Below are positions 27,640 to 35,348 of a DNA stretch of 64,000 bases, piece by piece (within the stretch, counting starts at the first letter, position 1; every line of letters begins with the position of its first letter). The DNA comes from Nannocystis sp. RBIL2. GTDB lineage: Bacteria > Myxococcota_A > Polyangia > Nannocystales > Nannocystaceae. The notes beneath the pieces were generated by a model that saw only the letters and a program-made list of their open reading frames with translations, was not told the DNA's origin and did no database searches. The DNA lies in assembly GCF_026626745.1 (NCBI RefSeq), contig NZ_JAPNJW010000002.1:868001-932000 (forward strand). Reading direction: 5' to 3'. The translations under genes were made by a program, and so were the position numbers.

Positions 27640-28347
27640 TCATAACGCGCGCTGCGCCGCCTCGACCAGCGACCACAGCCCGAACACCATCGCCGCGAAT
27701 ACGCCGGCCTGGGCCGCGAGCACCAGCACGAAGTTGTCGCGGGTCACCCCGCACACCCCGGCCGTCATCATCAGCCCGCCGCCGAACAGGGCCGCGTAGA
27801 CCGCTGAGCCGAGGAACGGGCGCGCCTCCGGGGCCCCGAGCAGCGGGATCAGGGCCAGAGTCACGAACAGGAGCCCGCAGCTGAACCGCGCCACGAGGCC
27901 GAAGAAGCCGGCGTAGCCGCGAAAGCGCGTCAGCAGCGGGATCACGGCCTGGAACGCGCCGACCACCGGCACCAGCCACAACGCCAGGCGCGTGGTGCCG
28001 AGCGCCGTCGATGCCACCTGCGCCTCGGCCGGGGCCACACCGGTGGCGACCACGGTGTCGACGATCTCCTTCGTCGCCGCCACCAGGCGCGAGAGGTTGC
28101 GCAGGCTCGGCCCGGCGCCGAAAGTATCGAGCTGCTGCAGCGCCGGGGCGATCAGCGGCTTCACGCTGTCGAGCTCGCGCGAGCCCTCGATGTGGCGACG
28201 CATCGCCTCGACCCCGAACACGTCGGCAGTCGCCGGGCCCCCGGCGCGTACGTCCACCAGCGGCAAGAAGAACGACGCGGCGAGCAGCGCCCCGCCGATC
28301 GACGCCGTCACTTTGGTCAAGCTCAGCGGCCCATCGGTCACGCGCAC
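27640..28347 (-). CDS. Hypothetical membrane protein
   Basis: 235 residues. Five hydrophobic spans are visible: about 10-30 (ASIGGALLAASFFLPLVDV), 120-140 (LALWLVPVVGAFQAVIPLL), 150-170 (FSCGLLFVTLALIPLLGA), 180-200 and 208-228. A roughly 85-residue soluble loop lies between spans one and two. No family is recognised. The C-terminus, LWSLVEAAQRAL, is encoded right next to a cluster of hairpin repeats. It is divergent from the EF-hand protein gene, with about 70 bases between the starts. Confidence 0.75.
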   Translation of the reverse strand: MRVTDGPLSLTKVTASIGGALLAASFFLPLVDVRAGGPATADVFGVEAMRRHIEGSRELDSVKPLIAPALQQLDTFGAGPSLRNLSRLVAATKEIVDTVVATGVAPAEAQVASTALGTTRLALWLVPVVGAFQAVIPLLTRFRGYAGFFGLVARFSCGLLFVTLALIPLLGAPEARPFLGSAVYAALFGGGLMMTAGVCGVTRDNFVLVLAAQAGVFAAMVFGLWSLVEAAQRAL

Positions 28348-28418
28348 AGGCTAGCGGGCCGCGCGCGGGCCCGAAAGTCCTGCTTGCACGGGCGCGCCCG
28401 CTCGCGTCCCATGGCCGC

Positions 28419-29141
28419 GTGCTCCTCCGCCCGTGCCGTCCCAGCCTCCGCGTCCGCGCCGCCCTCGCCGCGGCCGCCGGCCTCGGCGCCCCTACCCCCG
28501 CGGATGCGCACGAGCGTGGCCTGTCGCAAGCCGAGCTGCGGATCGCCGACGCCCGGGTCACCGCCGAGCTGGTATTCGCCCGCCCGGAGATCGTCGAGCT
28601 CGTGCCCGGCGCCGACGCCGACCGCAGCGGCCAGCTCGACGAGATGGAGCTCCTGTCCGTCGAGACATTGCTCAGCGAACAGGTCCTCGCGGGCATCCAG
28701 ATCTCCCTCGGCGCCGACGCCTGCCCCGGCGCGGTCGACAAGCTCACCTTCGTCGAGGAAGACGGCCTCGCGGTCTCGGTCGGCTTCACCTGCCCCGGCC
28801 CGGTCGACGCCTTCACCGTCCGCTTGCCGCTGCTCGCCCGCCTCGCCGGCGGCCACCGGCTGCTCGGCCATGTTGTCTTTCAGGACATGTCCTCACGGCC
28901 AGATGTTCCGCCGCTCGACTTCGTGGCGCACCGGCGCAGATCCGCGCTGACGATCCGCCGGCCTGAACTCGCGCCGGCCCCTGCACCGCAGCCCGTCCCA
29001 CCGCCCTCCGCCATGCCATCCACGGCCGCGCCGGAACCCACGCCCGCCCCTGCGCCGCCGCGCTGGCCGTGGCTGGTCCTCGCGGTCGCGCCCGCGGGCC
29101 TCGCGGTGGTTTTCCTCCTCCGACGCCGCCGACCCGCGTAG
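28419..29141 (+). CDS. Secreted EF-hand protein with C-terminal membrane anchor
   Basis: 240 residues from the GTG at 28419; this start gives an Arg-rich signal peptide ending near PTPADA, followed by HERGLSQ. DADRSGQLDEMEL around residues 66-78 is a canonical EF-hand calcium loop. The N-terminal AHERGLSQAELRI region resembles the extracytoplasmic part of HupE/UreJ-like proteins, but the membrane core of those proteins is absent. A Pro/Ala-rich spacer leads to a single C-terminal membrane span (WLVLAVAPAGLAVVFLL) and an Arg-rich end. Within it, GHVVFQDMSS is encoded by an inserted copy of the GGACATGTCC repeat (28874-28900). The role is unknown. Confidence 0.72.
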   Translation: MLLRPCRPSLRVRAALAAAAGLGAPTPADAHERGLSQAELRIADARVTAELVFARPEIVELVPGADADRSGQLDEMELLSVETLLSEQVLAGIQISLGADACPGAVDKLTFVEEDGLAVSVGFTCPGPVDAFTVRLPLLARLAGGHRLLGHVVFQDMSSRPDVPPLDFVAHRRRSALTIRRPELAPAPAPQPVPPPSAMPSTAAPEPTPAPAPPRWPWLVLAVAPAGLAVVFLLRRRRPA

Positions 29142-29150
29142 GATCGCCGG

Positions 29151-29456
29151 GTGACCGACGTCGACATCCGCGAGCTCGTGCGCCACGGCGCGACCATCGA
29201 GGCCATTCGCCGTCACCGCGCCCGCCACGGCGGCACGCTCCTCGCCGCCCGCGCCGCGATCGAGGCCCTCCGCTGGGAGTTCACGCAGGCATCCGGCCCC
29301 ACGCTCTCGGCCTTCGAAGCGGAGATCGATCAACTGCTGCGCAACAATCAGAAGATCGCAGCGATCAAGCGCTTCCGCGAGGTCCACGGCGTCGGCCTCA
29401 AGGAAGCGAAAGACGCCGTCGATGCGCGCGCCGACGCGCTGGCGCGACGCCGCTGA
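29151..29456 (+). CDS. Small protein with ribosomal L7/L12 C-terminal-like domain
   Basis: 101 residues from the GTG at 29151. The C-terminal part (NNQKIAAIKRFREVHGVGLKEAKDAVDA) has the ribosomal protein bL12 C-terminal pattern, GxGLKEAKDxV. The N-terminal half is a separate helical stretch with a repeated-looking RHGATIEAIRRHRARHGG. It lacks the bL12 dimerisation domain, so it is not the ribosomal protein; stand-alone L12-CTD proteins of unknown role are common. It begins 9 bases after the preceding stop. The 3' end of this gene is copied on the far side of the following array. Confidence 0.78.
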   Translation: MTDVDIRELVRHGATIEAIRRHRARHGGTLLAARAAIEALRWEFTQASGPTLSAFEAEIDQLLRNNQKIAAIKRFREVHGVGLKEAKDAVDARADALARRR

Positions 29457-29545
29457 GACCTGGCACAGGTCCTGACCGCGCCGCCGTTCCTCCACCAGCG
29501 ACCTCCCGCCATTCACGTCGCCCGTCAGACCGCCGCTCGTTCCCC
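29419..29545 (+). repeat. Left flanking direct repeat of the 158-bp array
   Basis: The end of the L12-like gene, with the core CGCTGGCGCGACGCCGCTGA at 29437 onward, matches 30774-30872. The 24-base core is identical at 23 positions. Similarity continues on both sides (TCGATGC upstream; CCAGCG, CATTC and GACCGCCG downstream), with a gap of about 30 bases in the right copy. Confidence 0.65.
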
Positions 29546-30760
29546 GGACGAGGCGACGGCGCGGCAGCGCCGTCTCGCTAGCCCATCGTGTTTGCGGCCG
29601 GACCCTGCGAACAGCATCCACTGCAGCGCACCGTGAGCGAGGATCCGCGCAACGAGAGAGCGCCACAGCTCTTCTGAGAGGCCGATCGTTCGCCGCCACG
29701 AGTGTTTCTCGCGCGCCACACAGTGCCTCCCATGCGGACCTGAAAGAACCGTCGACATGCCCTTTCGGACAGCCGCTCGTTCGCCGGCAAGCAGACGACC
29801 ACGCACAGCCGCTGGCGTTTCTCGCTCGACCGCAATGCCTCACAGGCGGACAAGAAGAGAACCATCGAACTTCGACGAACCATGCGAGGGGATCAGCGCA
29901 CCGAAGAGCGACACATGCCCTTTCGGACAGGCCTCCTGTTCGCCGCCGAGCGGACGACGGCGCACAGCCGCTGGCATTTCTCGCTCGCCCCCGATGCCTC
30001 CCAGACGGACAAGAGACGAACCGTCGAACCGGCGAACCCTCAGGGAGGATCAGCGCATCGAAGAGCGCCACATGCCCTTTCAGACAGGCATCCCGTTCGC
30101 CGACGAGCCGACGACTCCCAGGCGGACAGGAGAAGAACCTTCGACCGCAACGAACCCTCAGGGATATCCGCGCACCGAAGAGCACCACATGCCCGTTCGG
30201 GCAGGCCGATCGTTCGCGGACAAGCAAACGACGGCGCCCCGCCGCTGGCGTTTCTTGCTCCCCCCGATGCCTCCCACACGGACAAGAGAAGAACCATCGA
30301 ACCACTACGAACCTCAGGGAGGATCAGCGCACCGAAGAGCGCCACATGCCCGTTCGGACAGGCCTTCCGTTCGCCGACAACAAACGACGGCGGCCGGCCG
30401 TGCCCCCCCGATGCCTCCCACGGCCCTGAAAGGCCGTCGCCTTGTGACGACCGCCACCAAGGACCGACTCTCGGCAAGAATGGTTCAGCGCACCGAAGAT
30501 CGCACATGACCTTTCGGACAGGCAGCTCGTTCGCCGACGAGTCAGCGACGGCGCGCCACCGCCGGCGTTTCTAGTTCGCCCGCAGTGCCTCCCACGCGCA
30601 CCCAAAGGAATCCGTCGAATCGCTACGAACTGCCAACAAGGATCGGCTCTCGGGCGCTCATCGCATGGCCTTTCGGACAGCCCGCGCTTTCGCCAGGTGA
30701 CGGACGATCGGGCGCCGCCGCTTCTCGCTCACCCGCACCCGGGCCTTGGAGACACCACGT
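29515..30760. repeat. Tandem array of ~158-bp degenerate units, each with a hairpin
   Basis: The ATG of the core ATGCCCTTTCGGACAG recurs at 29757, 29915, 30072, 30189, 30346, 30506 and 30665, spaced 158, 157, 117, 157, 160 and 159 bases. Two more decayed units start near 29517 and 29666. Unit order: GATCAGCGCACCGAAGAGCG, the hairpin, GTTCGCCG, GACGACGGCG, CGCTGGCGTTTCTCGCTC, GATGCCTCCCA, ACGGACAAGAGAAGAACC, CGAACCCTCAGGG. The 117-base unit lacks the CGCTGGCG to GATGCC part. Base composition is visibly less GC-rich than neighbouring genes. Open frames cross it on both strands but follow the repeat, not codon bias, so no gene is called here. Confidence 0.85.
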
Positions 30761-30773
30761 CCTCTCAGACCTA

Positions 30774-30872
30774 TCGATGCCCGCCTGAAGCCTCCCGCTG
30801 GCGCGACGCCGCCGAGACCCCCAGCGCCCCTCCGCGTCATTCGGCCCGACGCCCTCGGACCGCCGTCGAATT
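30774..30872 (+). repeat. Right flanking direct repeat of the 158-bp array
   Basis: A second copy of the L12-like gene 3' end, with the core at 30795-30818, in the same orientation as the left copy about 1.36 kb away. The 130 bases between this copy and the hairpin at 31006 show no gene. Confidence 0.65.
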
Positions 30873-31005
30873 GCGACGACCCCTCCGCGATGCGCGCGCC
30901 GCTCCGACTCCCGCAGGGCCTCCCCGAGTCGGGAGCCGCGCGAGCGCTGCCAGCGCATCACCGCGAACGCCTCGCCCCCGCCCGGCGGCAGCCGAGCGAC
31001 CAAAC

Positions 31006-31035
31006 GACGAGAGCCGCCATGTGGCGGCTCTCGTC
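31006..31035 (-). terminator. Hairpin terminator downstream of tRNA-Val
   Basis: A perfect inverted repeat (GACGAGAGCCGCCA with its complement at 31022-31035, about 13 usable pairs, ATGT loop) lies 25 bases after the 3' end of the tRNA in its transcription direction and is followed by TCGTTTGG. It is probably the tRNA terminator, although the T-run is short. Confidence 0.65.
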
Positions 31036-31059
31036 CCATGAACTGGGCAGATTCAGTTG

Positions 31060-31131
31060 TGGGCGCGATAGGGATCGAACCTATGGCTTCCACCGTGTGA
31101 AGGTGGCACTCTACCGCTGAGTTACGCGCCC
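31060..31131 (-). tRNA. tRNA-Val (anticodon CAC)
   Basis: The minus strand folds as a full cloverleaf of 72 bases. The acceptor is GGGCGCG/CGCGCCC with discriminator A, the D arm contains AGCGGTAGAGT, and the anticodon arm is CCACC-TTCACAC-GGTGG with anticodon CAC reading GUG. The T arm is ATAGGTTCGATCCCTAT. CCA is not encoded. It stands alone, with the repeat array beyond its terminator. Confidence 0.95.
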
Positions 31132-31192
31132 GCAGCGGGTGGAGGCGCCTTATAGCCTTCCTCGCTCCCGACCGCAAGCCCCCACGTTGAGC

Positions 31193-31270
31193 CCCGCCAG
31201 CCTGAACTGCGCTGGCGGGCAGGCAGCCGCGGTGCGAAACCGCGGCCTGCCGCCGGGTTTCAGCCCGGCT
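31193..31270 (-). terminator. Three successive hairpins at the 3' end of the XRE gene
   Basis: In transcription order: CCGGG/CCCGG spanning the stop codon (about 31254-31270), then a 12-pair stem with one bulge and a GCGAA loop (31222-31251), then a 9-bp CCCGCCAGC stem (31193-31219). There is no T-run, so this may be an RNA-stability or Rho-linked end rather than a classic terminator. Confidence 0.5.
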
Positions 31271-31661
31271 CCATCCCGCGGGCTTGCTTGATGAGCTCGC
31301 GGAGTTGCTTCGCGCCGAGCTGGGTCGCGGCGACGGCCAGCTCGTTGAGCAGCTCCGACTTGCCGCTGTTGCGGTGCTTCGTCTTGGGCAGAAGCTCGCT
31401 GGGATCGCACCCGAAGGCCTGTGAGAGCAGCAGCAGCGACTCGATCCGCGGGGCCTTGTAGCCGAGCTCGAGCTTGTTGACGGTGGTGACCGTCAGCCCG
31501 GTGGCCTTGGCGAGCTCCTCGATCGTCATGTGCGGCCGCCAGCCCGTCTCGTTCTGCCGCTTGCGGCGCGTCTTCGGCGGCGGCGTATTCATTCGCCACT
31601 GGCGAATGCGCTTGCCGATCTCTTGTGCAACTTCGTTCTCGTTCATGGTCCCGTCGCTCAT
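31260..31661 (-). CDS. XRE/Cro-family helix-turn-helix regulator
   Basis: 133 residues from the ATG at 31661 (MSDGTMNENEVAQ); the frame stays open to an ATG at 31697. The HTH spans about residues 46-90: MTIEELAKATGLTVTTVNKLELG with recognition helix TVTTVNKLE, then APRIESLLLLSQAFGCDPSELLP, the usual fourth and fifth helices of Cro/CI proteins. A helical C-terminus (LNELAVAATQLGAKQLRELI) may form the dimer interface. It stands alone between tRNA-Val and an unrelated lipoprotein gene, and shows no sign of being a phage repressor. Confidence 0.88.
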   Translation of the reverse strand: MSDGTMNENEVAQEIGKRIRQWRMNTPPPKTRRKRQNETGWRPHMTIEELAKATGLTVTTVNKLELGYKAPRIESLLLLSQAFGCDPSELLPKTKHRNSGKSELLNELAVAATQLGAKQLRELIKQARGMEPG

Positions 31662-32167
31662 CTGTGGTGGATTGGGGAGAGTCAGACCATGACACATGAT
31701 TCCTGGCGCTTAGAACAGTCACCCAATGGAGATAACTCATGGGGGAACCCGGCCCCAGCGACAGGACCTCTGGGACCTGTCCTTCGGGACCGCCTCCAAG
31801 GGTCCGATCGCGCACCAGAACCTTCAGGCATGCCCCAAGCGCCAGCGCCGGAAGGCCAGGTGCCATGGGTCACATGCGCCCGCCGATCCGCGCCTGGCCC
31901 TTGGCACAGGCGGAGGCGGCGCTGCGATCGTCGGCGGCGCTGCGCTGGAACGCCGCTCGAGATCGAGGCCCGAGATCGGTGAGACGGGGCCGATCTCGGT
32001 CGGACGAAGCGACACGCGCGTCGGCGATCACGGCCCTCCGGCCGGCGGCCGAGAACGTCCGGGAAGCGTCGGACGACGGTCGGACTTCGGCGGGCGAGAA
32101 CCGCCCCAGAACCGGGCCAGACGGGCGAGCACGGGCCCGCGCGGCGATCTTCGCTATCGTGAAAACC
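31662..32167. other. 506-base intergenic region between divergent genes
   Basis: No gene with convincing codon bias is seen. Near the left end (31750-31800), GGACCTCTGGGACCTGTCC and CCTTCGGGACC are further members of the hairpin family. The rest is GC-rich DNA with short imperfect inverted repeats (for example CGAGATCGAGGCCCGAGATCG near 31959). It must contain the promoters of the XRE gene and of the lipoprotein gene at 32168, but no clear -35/-10 pair was found. Confidence 0.5.
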
Positions 32168-33196
32168 ATGCGCAGCGTCCGCCTCCTCGGGCTCCTCGTC
32201 ACCGCCTTGTTCCTCCCCGCCTGCCCCATCGGCCTGTTCGGCGACGGTGACACCGACGGCGACGACGACGACGACGACAGCAACGGCGCCAACGGCTTCA
32301 TCTCTGCGACCGACGGCGCCTCTGCGGGATGGACCGGCGACACCGGCGGCAGCTGGGACAGCGGCGATCAGCCGACGACCACCGGCATCGAGATGACGGG
32401 CGCCGACAACGAACCCGAAGCCGGCTGTCCGTGCGCCGAGGGCACCGAGCTCGTGTACGTCCTGTCCGATGTCGGCTCGCTGTGGAGCTTCGATCCCAAG
32501 TCCGGCTCCTTCTCTTTCATCGCCGACATCCACTGCGGCGGCCTGACCGAGACCTATTCGATGGGCGTCAGCCGCAAGGGGCGCGCGTGGATTCAGTACT
32601 GGGACGGCGACCTCTACACCGTCGATCTCAACGACGCCAGCGACCCGGTCGAGTGCAAGGACCCGGGCTTTGTCCCCGACAATCCGATGTTCCCGCAGTT
32701 CGGCATGGCCTTCGTCGCCAACAGCCTGAACGACCCGTGCGACAAGCTCTACGCCCACTCCGGCATCTCCCCCGACCTCCAGGGCCCCGACGTCGGAGCG
32801 CTCGGCGTCATCGATCCGCAGACCCTCAAGCTGTCGACGATCGCCGGCATCGACTACGCCTGGGGCGAGCTGACCGGCACCGGCACCGGCAGGCTGTTCG
32901 CGTTCCAGGGCTCGTCGCCGGCGCTCCTCACCGAGTACGACAAGGCGACCGGTGACATCATCGACGTGCTCCCCCTGCCCGGCCTGCAGAGCGAGAGCGC
33001 GTTCGCCTTCGCCTGGTGGGGCGGCGATTTCTACCTCTTCACTTCCACCGGCGACTTCGTCACCAACAGCGAGGTGTGGCACCTCGACTTCGACAACAGC
33101 GACGACAGCGACCAGGCCCTCACGCTGCTCACCCAGGCGCCCATCCGGATCGTCGGCGCCGGCGTCTCGACCTGCGCCCCGCCGCTGCCGATGTGA
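32168..33196 (+). CDS. Hypothetical lipoprotein with Asp-rich linker
   Basis: 342 residues from the ATG at 32168: MRSVRLLGLLVTALFLPACP gives a signal peptide and lipobox Cys at residue 19. A run of Asp (DGDTDGDDDDDD) and a Gly/Thr linker follow. From about residue 85 there is a repetitive beta-rich domain: LVYVLSDVGSLWSFDPKSG, FSFIADIHCGG, AWIQYWDGDLYTVDL, TGRLFAFQG. This pattern of short repeats with YxVDL/LWSFDP strands is typical of beta-propellers. Function is unknown. It is convergent with the lipase gene across a strong hairpin. Confidence 0.75.
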   Translation: MRSVRLLGLLVTALFLPACPIGLFGDGDTDGDDDDDDSNGANGFISATDGASAGWTGDTGGSWDSGDQPTTTGIEMTGADNEPEAGCPCAEGTELVYVLSDVGSLWSFDPKSGSFSFIADIHCGGLTETYSMGVSRKGRAWIQYWDGDLYTVDLNDASDPVECKDPGFVPDNPMFPQFGMAFVANSLNDPCDKLYAHSGISPDLQGPDVGALGVIDPQTLKLSTIAGIDYAWGELTGTGTGRLFAFQGSSPALLTEYDKATGDIIDVLPLPGLQSESAFAFAWWGGDFYLFTSTGDFVTNSEVWHLDFDNSDDSDQALTLLTQAPIRIVGAGVSTCAPPLPM

Positions 33197-33217
33197 CGCG
33201 CGCCGCACCCAGGCTGT

Positions 33218-33253
33218 CGAGAAGGACATGTCTCATCGCACATGTCCTTCTCG
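33218..33253. terminator. Long hairpin of the GGACATGTCC family between convergent genes
   Basis: CGAGAAGGACATGT at 33218-33231 pairs without mismatch with ACATGTCCTTCTCG at 33240-33253 around an 8-base loop (14 bp). It lies 22 bases after the stop of the lipoprotein gene and 72 bases beyond the stop of the convergent lipase gene, so it could end transcripts from both sides. There is no T-tract. Confidence 0.65.
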
Positions 33254-33325
33254 GCATGTCTGTAGGCACGCTGCGGGCCCCCGCCCATCCACGCCTCGAG
33301 CCGCAGCGGACTGCCGGCGCTCTGC

Positions 33326-33976
33326 TCATTCGGTCGCGGCCAGGAACGCCGCCGCGCGGGCCAGCACCGCCGGGCGCCACTGCAGCACGCTGTGGGCCCC
33401 GCCCACCAGCTCCGGATCGATCCCCGGCAGGGCGGTCTCGGCGACGCCGACCAACCCGTCGTTGTTGCCGGCGATCCAGCGCGAGTAACCGCGATCACCC
33501 ATGCGCTTGCCGCCGGCGAGGATCAGCACCTGCGCGCTCGTCGGCGGCGGCGGCAATGTGGCCGCATGGTCTGGCTGCAGCACATCGGCCGCGGCGCCGT
33601 ACAGCCAGCGGAACGGCTTGAACCCGCGGAATCGGGCGGCCAGCGCCGCGCCCTGGTTCGGCGGCGCCAGCATGGCCACGCGCTGACGATGCGCCTGTTC
33701 GGCCGCGCCGGGTCGCGCGAGGTAGGCCCGCGCGACCAGCCCGCCCATGCTGTGGGTCAAGATCCCGAGCATCGGCACCTTCTGGCCTTCGAGCCAGGTG
33801 GCGATGAACTGCTCGAGCCGCTCCGCGTGGCGCTCGAGGCTGTCGCTGCGCGTCGCGTAGCCGAAGGCCGCCGCCTGGAAGCCGCGGTTGCGCAGATACC
33901 GGACCACCGGCCACAGGCCCACGCGCGAGCGCAGGGCCCCGTGGATCACCACCACCGGGATCGCCGGGCGCGTCAC
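33326..33976 (-). CDS. Alpha/beta hydrolase, probable lipase
   Basis: 216 residues from the GTG at 33976, chosen because GTGA overlaps the lgt stop by 4 bases and suggests translational coupling; the frame continues upstream to 34057. IPVVVIHGALRS supplies the oxyanion HG motif. LTHSMGGLVARAY holds the nucleophile Ser in GxSxG form (TH-S-MG). A His near the C-terminus (GGAHSVLQWRP) completes a likely triad with an Asp in GNNDGLVG. The layout is that of short triacylglycerol-lipase or esterase proteins that act without a lid. No signal peptide is visible with this start. Confidence 0.82.
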   Translation of the reverse strand: MTRPAIPVVVIHGALRSRVGLWPVVRYLRNRGFQAAAFGYATRSDSLERHAERLEQFIATWLEGQKVPMLGILTHSMGGLVARAYLARPGAAEQAHRQRVAMLAPPNQGAALAARFRGFKPFRWLYGAAADVLQPDHAATLPPPPTSAQVLILAGGKRMGDRGYSRWIAGNNDGLVGVAETALPGIDPELVGGAHSVLQWRPAVLARAAAFLAATE

Positions 33977-34848
33977 GTTCGCGGCGTCCACGGGCCCCCC
34001 TCCCACTGCCGGGCCACGTCCGGCTGCGCCGCCGCGCGGCCGGACAGCATCCACCACGCGACCGCGGCCGCCAGCAACAGCCCGAGACCCGAGACCTGAT
34101 GCAGCCGCAGCGGCCCGAGCGTCAGCGGCGACGCGTCGAAGCGTAGCGGCTCGAACAGCACCGCGCGGCCGATCAGAAACACCGCCGCGACCGCGAGGAA
34201 CGTCTGGCCCGAGAACCGCCGGAGCCGGCGCATCAGCAGGCCGACCCCCAGCGCCACCGCGCAGGTCGCCGCCAGGTAGAGCTGGACAGGATGCACCGGC
34301 GCCGACGTCGCCTCGCTCAGCCCGGGCAGCCCGGGGAACGCCGCCGTGTGCAGCAAGAACGCCGGCGAGCCCGCGGGGTACGTGACCCCGAGGACATGTC
34401 CGAAGTCACCTGGTCCGACGTACATGCCGAAGTCGGCCCCGGCGAAGAACGCACCGACGCGCTCGAGCACCCCGCCGAGCGCGACCGCCGGCGCCCAGCA
34501 GTCGAGCCAGGCGAGCGTCGGCACGCGGAAGCGACGGCAGCCGATCGCGGCCACGGCCAGCGCCACGAACAGACCGCCGAACACTGCCAGGCCGCCGGCC
34601 GGCAGCGAGCGCAGGTGCGACAGCTCGAGCGCCTGGCCCTGCTGCAGCAGATAGCTCGCGCGCGCCGCGAGCAGCCCGGCGATGGCCGACAGCACGAAGA
34701 CCGTGCCGAGGACCTCGGTCGGCAGCTTGTCGCGGCGAGCCAGCAGCAGCGAGAACAGCCAGGCCGTCACCAACGCGACGGCGACGGCGAGCCCATACGG
34801 CGTGATGGCCCACCCGAGACCCGGGAGGGTGAACAGCTCGGGCGCCAT
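33973..34848 (-). CDS. lgt: Prolipoprotein diacylglyceryl transferase (Lgt) family protein
   Basis: 291 residues, seven or so membrane spans. It begins MAPELFTLPGLGWAITPYGL, as Lgt proteins do, and carries GGLAVFGGL, the Lgt signature region ERVGAFFAGADFG, HPVQLY, and EPLRFD near the end. Lgt transfers diacylglycerol from phosphatidylglycerol to the lipobox Cys, the first step of lipoprotein maturation; this window encodes many candidate substrates. The signature is divergent: the Asn of the usual GRxGNF is Ala here. FGHVLG at about 34390-34408 is encoded by a hairpin-family copy. It starts 9 bases after the dksA stop, so dksA-lgt-lipase may be one operon. Confidence 0.83.
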   Translation of the reverse strand: MAPELFTLPGLGWAITPYGLAVAVALVTAWLFSLLLARRDKLPTEVLGTVFVLSAIAGLLAARASYLLQQGQALELSHLRSLPAGGLAVFGGLFVALAVAAIGCRRFRVPTLAWLDCWAPAVALGGVLERVGAFFAGADFGMYVGPGDFGHVLGVTYPAGSPAFLLHTAAFPGLPGLSEATSAPVHPVQLYLAATCAVALGVGLLMRRLRRFSGQTFLAVAAVFLIGRAVLFEPLRFDASPLTLGPLRLHQVSGLGLLLAAAVAWWMLSGRAAAQPDVARQWEGGPWTPRT

Positions 34849-34857
34849 CGTCGCGGG

Positions 34858-35232
34858 TCACTCTTCGGCGTAGACCGCCTCTTCCTTCTCTTGCGCCTCT
34901 TTACACTGGATGCACAGCGGCGTCTCCGGCCGTGCTTGCAGGCGCTTGAGCGAGATCGGCTCCTCGCACTCCTCGCAGGTGCCGTAGGTGTTCTGGTCGA
35001 TCTTGCGGAGCGCGAGGTCGATCTTCTCCATCAGGAACTTCTCGCGGCCACGCAGGCGGAAGCTGAAAGCCTGCATGTACTCGCTGGACGCCTGGTCGAC
35101 CTCGTCGAAGCGATCGTCGGGCGACAGCACCATGTCGCTCTCGAGCGTTCGCTGCGCCTGACTGATGAGGGCGTTCCTCCGCTCGAGCAGCATCGCGCGG
35201 AATTTCTCGTTCTGAGCTTTCGTCAAGGCCAT
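34858..35232 (-). CDS. dksA: DksA/TraR-family zinc-finger transcription factor
   Basis: 124 residues. The coiled-coil region (AQNEKFRAMLLERRNALISQ onward) carries DEVDQA at about residues 43-48, the DxxDxA tip motif that enters the RNA polymerase secondary channel. The C-terminal C4 zinc finger is CEEC at about 88 and CIQC at about 109 (Cx2C-x17-Cx2C). This fits DksA-type proteins, which adjust transcription with ppGpp. Related proteins in myxobacteria often exist in several copies, so it may be a paralogue rather than the main DksA. Confidence 0.9.
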   Translation of the reverse strand: MALTKAQNEKFRAMLLERRNALISQAQRTLESDMVLSPDDRFDEVDQASSEYMQAFSFRLRGREKFLMEKIDLALRKIDQNTYGTCEECEEPISLKRLQARPETPLCIQCKEAQEKEEAVYAEE

Positions 35233-35348
35233 CGTGACGACTCCGTCCTCTCTGGGGTGCGCACCGAACAGTTCCCCGGTTAGGCAGTGTGGGGCCCGGG
35301 CTCGCGGGTTGTCCAGGGCGGACCGCCAGAATGGGGCGGCAGGGTAGC

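Noticed and set aside
28893..30305. A 470-codon minus-strand frame with repeated CPNGHV peptides
   Set aside because: It lies over the 158-bp array. The period is not a multiple of three, so the peptide repeats only where unit lengths happen to keep phase, and there is no codon bias like that of true genes.
29515..30760. CRISPR array
   Set aside because: Units are ~158 bases, degenerate throughout and without distinct spacers; no cas genes are nearby.
31260..31661. Prophage repressor next to a tRNA as a sign of an integrated element
   Set aside because: No integrase, phage genes or duplicated tRNA end is visible on either side.
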